Assembly (NCBI GenBank): GCA_036567205.1
Contig: DATCVA010000134.1
Location: forward strand, 1 to 12,330
Source: DATCVA01 sp036567205
GTDB taxonomy: Bacteria > Pseudomonadota > Gammaproteobacteria > Burkholderiales > Burkholderiaceae_B
DNA: 12,330 nt
Reading direction: 5' to 3'
Positions 6,334 through 12,330 of this stretch are shown here, one piece after another. Numbering within the stretch: the first letter of the stretch is position 1; each line of letters opens with the position of its first letter. Position numbers and translations under genes: made by a program. The notes beneath the pieces are model-generated. The model was not told where the DNA came from and did no database searches. It was given only the letters and a program-made list of their open reading frames with translations.

Positions 6334-7143
6334 TCAAATAAGCCGCTGGCGTACTTTTGCGGTGACCCATTCGCTGACCACAACGGTGGCGAAGATCACG
6401 ATCAGCAACATGAATACTTTCGGCCAAGCCAATGTGCCTAGAGCCGATTCCAGCTTGACTCCTATGCCGCCGGCGCCGACCAGCCCTAGTACCGTGGATT
6501 CCCGTATGTTGATGTCCCAACGAAATACGGTCACCCCTGCCAGGGTTGGCGCAATTTGCGGAAAGACACCCCAGGCCATGACCTGTGCAGAACCTGCTCC
6601 TGTGGAGGTAATGGCTTCCACTTGCTGGGTATCGATCTCTTCTATCGCCTCGTAAAGCAGTTTACCGATGAAGCCGATGGAACGCAGGGCAATGGCGACC
6701 ACCCCAGCCAATACGCCCGGCCCCAAAATGGCCACCAGCAGCAAGGCCCAGATCAAGGAATTGATCGAGCGCGACGCAACAATAGCCAGTAAGGCAAAGG
6801 GCCTGATCCAGACCGTGCTGGGTGTGGTATTTCGCGCCGCTAGAAAGGCAATAGGAACGGCGATGAGCGTACCCAGCAAGGTGCCTAACGTTGCGATATT
6901 CAATGTTTCCCACAGCGGCCACAGCAGTTCCCGGGTGTAGTGCCAGTCGGGAGGGAGCATCCGGGCGCCAATATCGGCGGCCTGCTTGGGCGCATCCGCC
7001 ACAAAAGACCAGATGGTGTCTTGGGTCATGACTTGAAAGGCCCACGATACCAAGGCCAGCCCCAGGACCCAGGCGGAAAACACGAGCAGATCTTGTCTTG
7101 GGCTGCGCACGCGCCACGTTAGAGTATTTTTTTGCGTATCCAT
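6334..7143 (-). CDS. phnE: PhnE-like ABC importer permease (second copy)
   Basis: This 269-residue inner-membrane permease of the PhnE family forms, with its neighbour, the channel of a phosphonate/phosphite/phosphate-type ABC importer. A first helix lies near residues 20-40, and the transport domain covers roughly 75-265. The ATPase-docking loop is EAITSTGAGSAQV (about 176-188), followed by the PhnE hallmark DINIRESTVLGLVGAGGIG (210-228). It is the last gene of the minus-strand operon. The ATG at 7143 overlaps the end of the upstream phnE by 25 bp, with a GGAT-type ribosome site inside that gene, pointing to translational coupling. It is clearly different in sequence from the other copy, so the two probably form a heterodimer. 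The substrate cannot be read from the permease. Confidence 0.92.
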   Translation of the reverse strand: MDTQKNTLTWRVRSPRQDLLVFSAWVLGLALVSWAFQVMTQDTIWSFVADAPKQAADIGARMLPPDWHYTRELLWPLWETLNIATLGTLLGTLIAVPIAFLAARNTTPSTVWIRPFALLAIVASRSINSLIWALLLVAILGPGVLAGVVAIALRSIGFIGKLLYEAIEEIDTQQVEAITSTGAGSAQVMAWGVFPQIAPTLAGVTVFRWDINIRESTVLGLVGAGGIGVKLESALGTLAWPKVFMLLIVIFATVVVSEWVTAKVRQRLI

Positions 7144-7931
7144 CCCGATCCGTACTCAGCAAGCATGACAATGGCGATAATGACGATAAGAATAGCGGCG
7201 GCGGTATCGAACTCGTAGCGATCCATGGCGGTATTCAGCGTGGCGCCTATACCCCCCGCCCCAACAATGCCAATGACTGACGATTCGCGAAAGTTGATAT
7301 CCAGGCGATAAAGCGACAGGCCCACCAAACGCGGCATAATCTGCGACAGCACGGCAAAATCCAGCACTTGCGCGGTCGACGCACCTGTTGCGCGCAGGGC
7401 TTCCAACTGAGCCCCCTGCACTTCCTCGATGTCTTCCGCCAGCAACTTGGCCAGAAAACCGATGGTGGCGAACGTGAGTGTCAGAAAGCCCGCGAAAGGG
7501 CCGAAACCGAACATGGCGACCAGCAGTATGGCCACGATGATCTCGTTCAGTGTCCGGGAAACCGCAATGAATCCTCTGCAGAACAGGTATATTCCGGCGG
7601 GCGCCACATTGCGGGCGGCACCCAGGGCAAACGGTATGGACAGTGCAATCCCCAACGCCGTTGCAGTAATCGCCATGGTCAGGCTTTCCTGAAAACCCAG
7701 CACAATGTCCGAATATCGCGACACGAAATCCGGCTGTACGAAGGCAGCGATGAACTTCCCGCCACGCACCAACCCTTCCGAAACCCGCGCCCAATTGACT
7801 TCCAATGAAAGGATGGCCAGGGTCAAATAACATATGGCGCCCAGCAGCAGGCTATGGCGCAGCCAAGCGCGGGCGATGAATGGCGGCTTGCGCCAAGTAT
7901 CCGGCAATGTTGATGAACTAGAGGCAGACAT
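7119..7931 (-). CDS. phnE: PhnE-like ABC importer permease (first copy)
   Basis: This 270-residue inner-membrane permease of the PhnE family is the first of two in the operon. Hydrophobic helices start near residue 27, and the transport domain runs from about 80 to the end. The docking loop EALRATGASTAQV lies at about 177-189 and is followed by DINFRESSVIGIVGAGGIG (211-229), the same hallmark as in the other copy. A long serine-rich start (MSASSSS) precedes the first helix. The ATG at 7931 is 11 bp downstream of the phnC stop and has no clear ribosome site, so coupling to phnC translation is likely. Its last 25 bp overlap the next phnE. Two separate PhnE proteins with one PhnC and one PhnD is a known layout in this transporter family. 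Confidence 0.92.
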   Translation of the reverse strand: MSASSSSTLPDTWRKPPFIARAWLRHSLLLGAICYLTLAILSLEVNWARVSEGLVRGGKFIAAFVQPDFVSRYSDIVLGFQESLTMAITATALGIALSIPFALGAARNVAPAGIYLFCRGFIAVSRTLNEIIVAILLVAMFGFGPFAGFLTLTFATIGFLAKLLAEDIEEVQGAQLEALRATGASTAQVLDFAVLSQIMPRLVGLSLYRLDINFRESSVIGIVGAGGIGATLNTAMDRYEFDTAAAILIVIIAIVMLAEYGSGWIRKKIL

Positions 7932-7942
7932 GATGTGAACGT

Positions 7943-8770
7943 CTAGCCGACGGCGGCCAGTGATGTCGTTTGATCGTAAAAATCGTTGGCGATGGTGTTG
8001 TTGCCGGCCAGACGGTCCGTGATGCTGGACCAGTCTTCGTCCCCATAGATGTCAGTCAAGACCTTGTCATCCACCTGTGCTGCAGGACCGTCATAGACCA
8101 TCATGCCCTGCCGCAAGCCAACTATTCTGGGCAGGAACTCCGTGGCCAACACGACATCGTGTATGTTGATGATGGCGGCAAGCTTATGCTCGGCGCACAA
8201 TGTCAAAATCAACCGCATAATCTGCCGAGATGTTTTCGGATCGAGACTGGCCGTGGGCTCGTCGATCAACAAGAAGGCGGGCCGCTGCATCAAGGCTCTG
8301 GCAATGCCGACGCGCTGGCGCTGTCCGCCAGAGAGCGCGTCGGCGCGCTTGTTCTCCATACCCGCCAGACCTACGCGTTCAAGCAGAGAATAAGCCAGCT
8401 GGATATCTTCCGAGGGAAATCGCCTGAACCAGCTTGGCCAGAACCGGATGTAACCCAATCGCCCCGACAGCAGGTTTTCCATGACCGTCAAGCGTTCTAC
8501 CAGTGCATATTCCTGAAAGATCATGCCAATTTGACGTCGGGCCATGCGCAGGCCCTGCCGTCCGGCATGAGCCAGATCCTGGCCATTCAATAACACCTGC
8601 CCTTGCGTCGGCTCAACCAATCTATTTATACAACGTATTAATGTTGATTTTCCCGCCCCTGAAGGACCGATCAAGCCCAGCACTTGCCCTGCGGGAACCG
8701 ACAGGCTGACCCCACGCAAAGCGGGGTCGCCCGTTGGATAGCGTTTATGTAGCTCTTTGATTTCCAGCAC
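7943..8770 (-). CDS. phnC: PhnC-like ABC importer ATPase
   Basis: This 275-residue cytoplasmic ATPase powers the PhnD/PhnE importer. It has Walker A GPSGAGKST (35-43), signature LSGGQ (146-150), Walker B with DE at 170-171 in LLIDEP, and the switch histidine 204 in NIHD. The ECF-like PhnC features YALVERLTVMENLLSGRLGY (88-107) fit PhnC rather than other amino-acid or nickel importers. It begins at GTG 8770, chosen because the domain starts at once (MLEIKELHKRY); no strong ribosome site precedes it, and the phnD stop is 12 bp upstream. After the ABC core there is a tail of about 30 residues with an acidic stretch (YGDEDW) typical of PhnC ends. No C-P lyase genes accompany it, so the name reflects family, not proven phosphonate use. 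Confidence 0.93.
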   Translation of the reverse strand: MLEIKELHKRYPTGDPALRGVSLSVPAGQVLGLIGPSGAGKSTLIRCINRLVEPTQGQVLLNGQDLAHAGRQGLRMARRQIGMIFQEYALVERLTVMENLLSGRLGYIRFWPSWFRRFPSEDIQLAYSLLERVGLAGMENKRADALSGGQRQRVGIARALMQRPAFLLIDEPTASLDPKTSRQIMRLILTLCAEHKLAAIINIHDVVLATEFLPRIVGLRQGMMVYDGPAAQVDDKVLTDIYGDEDWSSITDRLAGNNTIANDFYDQTTSLAAVG

Positions 8771-8782
8771 GGTATCGGCGCT

Positions 8783-9787
8783 TTAATTGCAGGTATAGGT
8801 CACACCCATCGCACGATCGATATCGCGCACCACCTGCCAGTATTCCTTGTAGGTGATAGGCATGAATTTTTCTTGTGGCGGCTGGGCGGTGTTGAACTCC
8901 TTGGCCAAGTCCGACCCTTCCCATTCAAATGTAAAAAAGGCTTCTTTGACTTTTTTCGCCAGTTCCGGCTTCAGGTTGTGCGCATAACCATATCCGGTTG
9001 TTGGAAAGGTTTGCGACTTGTAGATAATATTGAACTGCTCAGGCTTGACGGTGCCGCGCGCTTCCATGCGCTGCTTGACCGAATTGGCCACTGCGGCGGC
9101 CGGATAATCCTTGTTGGCAACACCCAGAATGGAGTTGTCATGCTTGCCTGAGAATACGGGTGTGTAGTCTTTGTCCGCTTCCATCTTGAATTGGTCGCGC
9201 AGCAGGGCTGAAGGCGCCTTGTAGCCGGAGTTGGATGTTTCCGATGTAAACGCCATGCGCTTTCCCCGGATATCCTCGACCTTCTCGATGCCGCTGCCGG
9301 GATGGGTGATAATTTCCATCTCGTAGCCGAACTTATTATCCTTGGACACCATCATCGTAAAAGGAACGAAACCGGCACAATTCACCGCCAACGGGTTGGA
9401 GCCTGTATTGAAGCCGGCTACATGCAGACGGCCGGCGCGCATCGCTTCCAGTTGAGCCGCATTGCTCTGAACCGGGAAGAACTGAACTTTCTTGCCGGTA
9501 ACCTTGGACATATGCTGAATAAAACCGTCCCACACCTTGGCATAAACCGCCGGGTCTTCCACGGGGGTGTAAGCAAACACTAATGTGCTGGGATCCACCC
9601 ACTCTTTGGAATCGGTGGGCGCATCAGCGACCAGATCGCCATCTTTGTCCTGGTAGCGAGCGTCCATCGCGTGTGCGGCACTGCCTAGCAATGCTGCGGC
9701 CGCCAGCGCGATAGCGGTAAACAACTTATGTGGAACAAAGGCACTTGTATGTGAAGCGACGGGCTTCAATTTAAGGTCGGCGTTCAT
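8783..9787 (-). CDS. phnD: PhnD-family periplasmic binding protein of unknown oxyanion specificity
   Basis: This is a periplasmic substrate-binding protein of the phosphate/phosphite/phosphonate (PhnD) family, 334 residues from ATG 9787. I chose that start because GGAG lies 6 bp upstream; an ATG at 9793 abuts the ribosome site and a GTG at 9814 has none. A Sec signal peptide with a long n-region and hydrophobic core FTAIALAAAALLGSAAHA ends near residue 40. The mature protein begins with an acidic loop (Asp at 47, 49, 51, 55) resembling calcium loops of thrombospondin-3 or dockerin type. Family motifs are AYTPVEDPAVYAKVWDGF, the GFNTGSNPLAVNC stretch with Cys137, and SETSNSGY, the expected anion-binding loop at a helix start. 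AioX, an arsenite sensor, is a distant PhnD-like relative, so an arsenic oxyanion is conceivable, but phosphate or phosphite is at least as likely. A 112-bp gap upstream may hold its own promoter. Confidence 0.9.
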   Translation of the reverse strand: MNADLKLKPVASHTSAFVPHKLFTAIALAAAALLGSAAHAMDARYQDKDGDLVADAPTDSKEWVDPSTLVFAYTPVEDPAVYAKVWDGFIQHMSKVTGKKVQFFPVQSNAAQLEAMRAGRLHVAGFNTGSNPLAVNCAGFVPFTMMVSKDNKFGYEMEIITHPGSGIEKVEDIRGKRMAFTSETSNSGYKAPSALLRDQFKMEADKDYTPVFSGKHDNSILGVANKDYPAAAVANSVKQRMEARGTVKPEQFNIIYKSQTFPTTGYGYAHNLKPELAKKVKEAFFTFEWEGSDLAKEFNTAQPPQEKFMPITYKEYWQVVRDIDRAMGVTYTCN

Positions 9788-9899
9788 GGTCATCTCCGTT
9801 TGCAATGCCGACACTATATGAATGATTTGTTTCAGGCGTGTGACTAATGACTACATAACCGAGATTGCGGCCGGAGCAGATACGCGTGGCTTTATTGAG
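9788..9899 (-). promoter_or_regulatory. Leader and possible promoter of the phnDCEE block
   Basis: This 112-bp gap between the MFS gene and phnD is the only sizeable break in the minus-strand operon. Read on the minus strand it has a tandem heptamer TAGTCAT-TAGTCAC (9853 down to 9840), a TATAGT that could be a -10 box (9818 down to 9813), and the GGAG ribosome site (9797 down to 9794). No matching -35 box is seen 16-18 bp upstream of TATAGT. The heptamers share GTCAT/GTCAC with Pho-box half sites but lack the 11-bp spacing of a true Pho box. Confidence 0.3.
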
Positions 9900-11168
9900 T
9901 TATGGGGAATGCGGCAATTTGACACGACTGGCCCATGCCGCCAGCCAAAAACTCAAGGTAAGGAGTGCGGCGCAGGCGGCAATAGACCACACTACGACGT
10001 CATAGGATATTGTCCTCGACCAAAGCCATGCGGCCACTAGGGGCGCTACGGCTCTGGCCAGCGTGCTGGGAAAGGTCAATAGACCATTAATTGCGCCATA
10101 GGCCCTGCGGCTGAGCATTTCAGGCACTACCAAGCCCCGCACAATGGTAAAAATACCGTTGCTGGCGCCGTATACAACGCATGCCGCGGTAATAACCCAC
10201 ATGTTTGAAGGCCCGAGCGCCAAAACGATAAACACCAAGGGGAATACTGCAACGACAAAGGTTCCGATGCATCGCATGGATGTTCCGGAGCCAAAAATGC
10301 TGATCAGGATCCGGCCCGCCACTTGAGCTGGACCGATGGTGGCGATAGCCCAAACCACATTGCTGGTAGACAAACCGCCTTCAAGCAGCAACGGGTACAT
10401 GTGAAAGGTAAAGGCGGTGAATGCGCCTGCGTAAGCCGTCAACGCCACCATCAATAACCAAAAAACTGGCTTGTGAAGCGCTGCTCTGACCTCCTCTTTA
10501 TCCGTTGTCAGCGTATTGACGTTATCTGGATGGCTAAAATGAACAGCATCTTTTTCGGGCCGGATAAAACCGAAATAAGCCACCGCGCAAATCAATCCAT
10601 TGATAAGCGCTAACACCAGCAAGGCATCACGCCATCCCCAATGGTCCAATAAGAACTGTACAAGGGGAATAAATACGGTACTGGCAAACCCGCCCCACAG
10701 CGTTATCGCGGTGATGCCTGCCCGAGCCTTACCCGCCCCGACCCGTCGGGCCATTACGGCAAACGCCGGCTCGTATAGCGCCGCCGCCTGTAAGGCGCCG
10801 AGGCCTGCAACCAGCAGATAAAACCCTAATAAGCTATCGACCTGCGACCAGAGGGCCAACAGCACCGCCGCCATGAGTGACGCTCCGCCCATAAGCACCC
10901 TGCCGTACCCTTTATCGACAGCAACGCCAACTGGGTAGGCCAAGAATCCGGCCAGCACCAAACCAAGTGTGGCGGCGCCATACACATCCGTCTTGGACCA
11001 GCCCAGTTCAGCCATCATGGCTTCGGCGATCAAAGGAAAGCTGTAATACAGCGATCCCCATGCGCATATTTGGCCGATACCGAGAGCTATGGTAAGCCCA
11101 CGCGAATTGTCTGCCGTTGCTGGTGAGCGGGAGGATGCTTCCAGCGTATTAGCCTGAATATTAGCCAT
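9900..11168 (-). CDS. MFS transporter, substrate unknown
   Basis: This 422-residue inner-membrane protein of the major facilitator superfamily has about twelve hydrophobic helices in two halves, linked by a hydrophilic loop around the PEKDAVHFSHPDN segment. Motif A between helices 2 and 3 is visible as GVAVDKGYGR (81-90). Its start GIGQICAWGSLYYSFPLI resembles the monocarboxylate/oxalate-formate-like branch of the superfamily. It does not look like ArsJ, the MFS exporter paired with GAPDH in other ars operons, and no GAPDH gene is nearby. It lies 11 bp downstream of the ArsO-type gene, with no clear ribosome site of its own, so the two are probably co-translated. By context it may export a product of that flavoprotein or an arsenical; this is inference. 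The family is certain, the substrate is not. Confidence 0.88.
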   Translation of the reverse strand: MANIQANTLEASSRSPATADNSRGLTIALGIGQICAWGSLYYSFPLIAEAMMAELGWSKTDVYGAATLGLVLAGFLAYPVGVAVDKGYGRVLMGGASLMAAVLLALWSQVDSLLGFYLLVAGLGALQAAALYEPAFAVMARRVGAGKARAGITAITLWGGFASTVFIPLVQFLLDHWGWRDALLVLALINGLICAVAYFGFIRPEKDAVHFSHPDNVNTLTTDKEEVRAALHKPVFWLLMVALTAYAGAFTAFTFHMYPLLLEGGLSTSNVVWAIATIGPAQVAGRILISIFGSGTSMRCIGTFVVAVFPLVFIVLALGPSNMWVITAACVVYGASNGIFTIVRGLVVPEMLSRRAYGAINGLLTFPSTLARAVAPLVAAWLWSRTISYDVVVWSIAACAALLTLSFWLAAWASRVKLPHSP

Positions 11169-11179
11169 GTCGCATTTAT

Positions 11180-12301
11180 TTACGGTTGTGTAAGGGGCGC
11201 ATCTTGCAGCGCGTAAGCGACCTCAAGCGCCGTCGCTTTGGCATAACGCATGACACCGATCAGGGTTGCTGAAGCAAAGCCAGTCCATTCGCCATAACCC
11301 ACTAACCATAAACCGGGTACGTTAACCGACTGAGTTCCGGAAAGCGCAACCTTGCCTTCCTGCGTAACAATACCCAGTGACTCCAGATGCGCCAATGCCG
11401 GACGAAAGCCGGTGCACCAAATGACCGCATCGAATGCGGTTTCCGATCCATCTTGCCAAATCACGCCATTTTCTGTGAACTCCCGAAATGGCCGCACAGC
11501 ATTAAGCACGCCCCGTTCCCGCGCGGCTTTAACCGGATCCACCATCACGACATCGCCTAGCCCACCGGGCGGATCTTGCAGTACCCGCCCTTCCTGCTGT
11601 GCTTTCCATTTGGCCGTGGCACGTTCGAACAGCACCCGACCATCTACGTCGTCTGGCAGGAAGATCGGCTCAGTTTGCGTCACCCACGTGGTTTTGGCCA
11701 CGCTAGACACTTCTGCCAGAATCTGGGCACCCGAATTACCGCCGCCTACGATAAGCACTTCCTTGCCAGCAAATGGCATAGCGTTGCGGTAATGTGCGGA
11801 ATGCACCTGCTGCCCAACGTAAGAGGAGCGATTCGGATAGGCCGGCACAAAGGGGTGGCTCCAGGTACCCGTCGCACTGATCACCGCACGGGCACGCCAC
11901 ACGCCTTGATCCGCCTGCACAACAAAGCCATCCCCATCGCGGCGAATGTCCGTCACCAACACCGGCCGCTCTATAGAAAAATCGTAGCGCTTTTCGTATT
12001 GAGTTAAGTAGCTAACGATGTCATCGCGTGTTGGATAGCCCTCTACTGACGGCATGCCCCAACCCGGCAAGGAACTCCACTGGGCAGGAGAAAATAGACG
12101 CAAAGAATCCCAGCCTTGGACCCACGCACCGCCCGGTGCGGGGCTATTATCCAAAAGCACGACGCTTAAGGACGTACGCCTTAAAAAGTACGCGACAGCC
12201 AAGGCAGACTGGCCACCACCCATAATCACGACATCGTAGACCCGCTCGTGAATAGTGGCCAGCACGTTTTCCTTTTGCTGAGTGTGACTTTGTTCTGCCA
12301 T
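11180..12301 (-). CDS. arsO: ArsO-type FAD/NADPH-dependent monooxygenase
   Basis: This 373-residue cytoplasmic flavoprotein resembles ArsO, the flavin-containing monooxygenase found in some ars operons. The FAD Rossmann motif is GGGQSA (28-33), with alanine in place of the third glycine, after the strand YDVVIM. The conserved GWDSLRLFSPAQWSSLPGW (63-81) and GYPTRD (88-93) are hallmark ArsO stretches as I recall them. The NADPH motif GGGNSG is at 186-191. Between them, YVGQQVHSAHY (161-171) fits the FMO fingerprint FxGxxxHxxxF/Y, and WCTGFRP (295-301) is the C-terminal ATG-type motif. ATG 12301 has an AAGGA ribosome site 9 bp upstream (12315-12311). It is the first visible gene of the minus-strand operon. 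The natural substrate of ArsO is not settled; oxidation of a trivalent or thiolated arsenical is a reasonable guess. A thioredoxin-reductase-like role is less likely because no CxxC is seen. Confidence 0.85.
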   Translation of the reverse strand: MAEQSHTQQKENVLATIHERVYDVVIMGGGQSALAVAYFLRRTSLSVVLLDNSPAPGGAWVQGWDSLRLFSPAQWSSLPGWGMPSVEGYPTRDDIVSYLTQYEKRYDFSIERPVLVTDIRRDGDGFVVQADQGVWRARAVISATGTWSHPFVPAYPNRSSYVGQQVHSAHYRNAMPFAGKEVLIVGGGNSGAQILAEVSSVAKTTWVTQTEPIFLPDDVDGRVLFERATAKWKAQQEGRVLQDPPGGLGDVVMVDPVKAARERGVLNAVRPFREFTENGVIWQDGSETAFDAVIWCTGFRPALAHLESLGIVTQEGKVALSGTQSVNVPGLWLVGYGEWTGFASATLIGVMRYAKATALEVAYALQDAPLTQP

Positions 12302-12330
12302 GGCAGTTGTTCCTTATGGTTATTGCATCG

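Noticed and set aside
7368..7808. Open frame of 146 codons on the plus strand inside phnE
   Set aside because: It is antisense to a well-supported PhnE permease and reads as low-hydrophobicity, R/H/Q-rich shadow protein with no motif.
9788..9814. GTG 9814 or ATG 9793 as the phnD start
   Set aside because: The GGAG ribosome site directly precedes 9793 and is correctly spaced only for ATG 9787.
9900..11168. MFS gene as ArsJ (organoarsenical phosphoglycerate exporter)
   Set aside because: The N-terminal sequence does not resemble ArsJ as I recall it, and the GAPDH partner gene of ArsJ is absent.

Overview
The window looks like an arsenic-resistance and phosphate-uptake island from a proteobacterium. 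Protein style (an E. coli-type ArsB, an ArsO-type flavoprotein, PhnD/PhnC/PhnE-like importer genes) and moderate-to-high GC suggest a betaproteobacterium of the order Burkholderiales. That placement rests on recalled family resemblance, not on a search. No rRNA, tRNA, CRISPR array, transposase or integrase is visible.

Left half, + strand (1-6030). The window opens inside pstC and continues through pstA, pstB and phoU, a tightly packed phosphate-specific ABC transporter operon with its regulator; pstS would be expected just upstream, outside the window. After an 81-bp gap with a short direct repeat comes an ars cluster: arsR (an ArsR/SmtB repressor with a C-terminal cysteine cluster), two different low-molecular-weight-phosphatase-type arsenate reductases (arsC1, arsC2) and arsB (the arsenite efflux pump). 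The ars genes are separated by 66-105 bp gaps, one of which holds a clear hairpin, unlike the compact pst genes.

Middle (6031-6333). This is a convergent, apparently non-coding spacer of about 300 bp with one strong inverted repeat but no classic T-tract terminator.

Right half, - strand (12301 down to 6334). The order of transcription is an ArsO-type FAD/NADPH monooxygenase, an MFS transporter, then after a 112-bp gap a complete phosphonate/phosphite-family ABC importer: phnD-like binding protein, phnC-like ATPase and two phnE-like permeases. No C-P lyase, phosphite dehydrogenase or other phosphonate-catabolism gene is in the window, so the importer's substrate is open.

How the parts may work together (inference). 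Arsenate enters cells as a phosphate mimic. PstSCAB-PhoU would supply phosphate with high selectivity, ArsC1/ArsC2 would reduce arsenate that gets in, and ArsB would expel arsenite under ArsR control. The minus-strand block would add either a second oxyanion importer (phosphate, phosphite or phosphonate) or a less understood route for a phosphorus- or arsenic-containing compound, coupled to a flavoprotein and an exporter. That arsO-MFS-phnDCEE block is the least understood part of the window and the best candidate for new biology.
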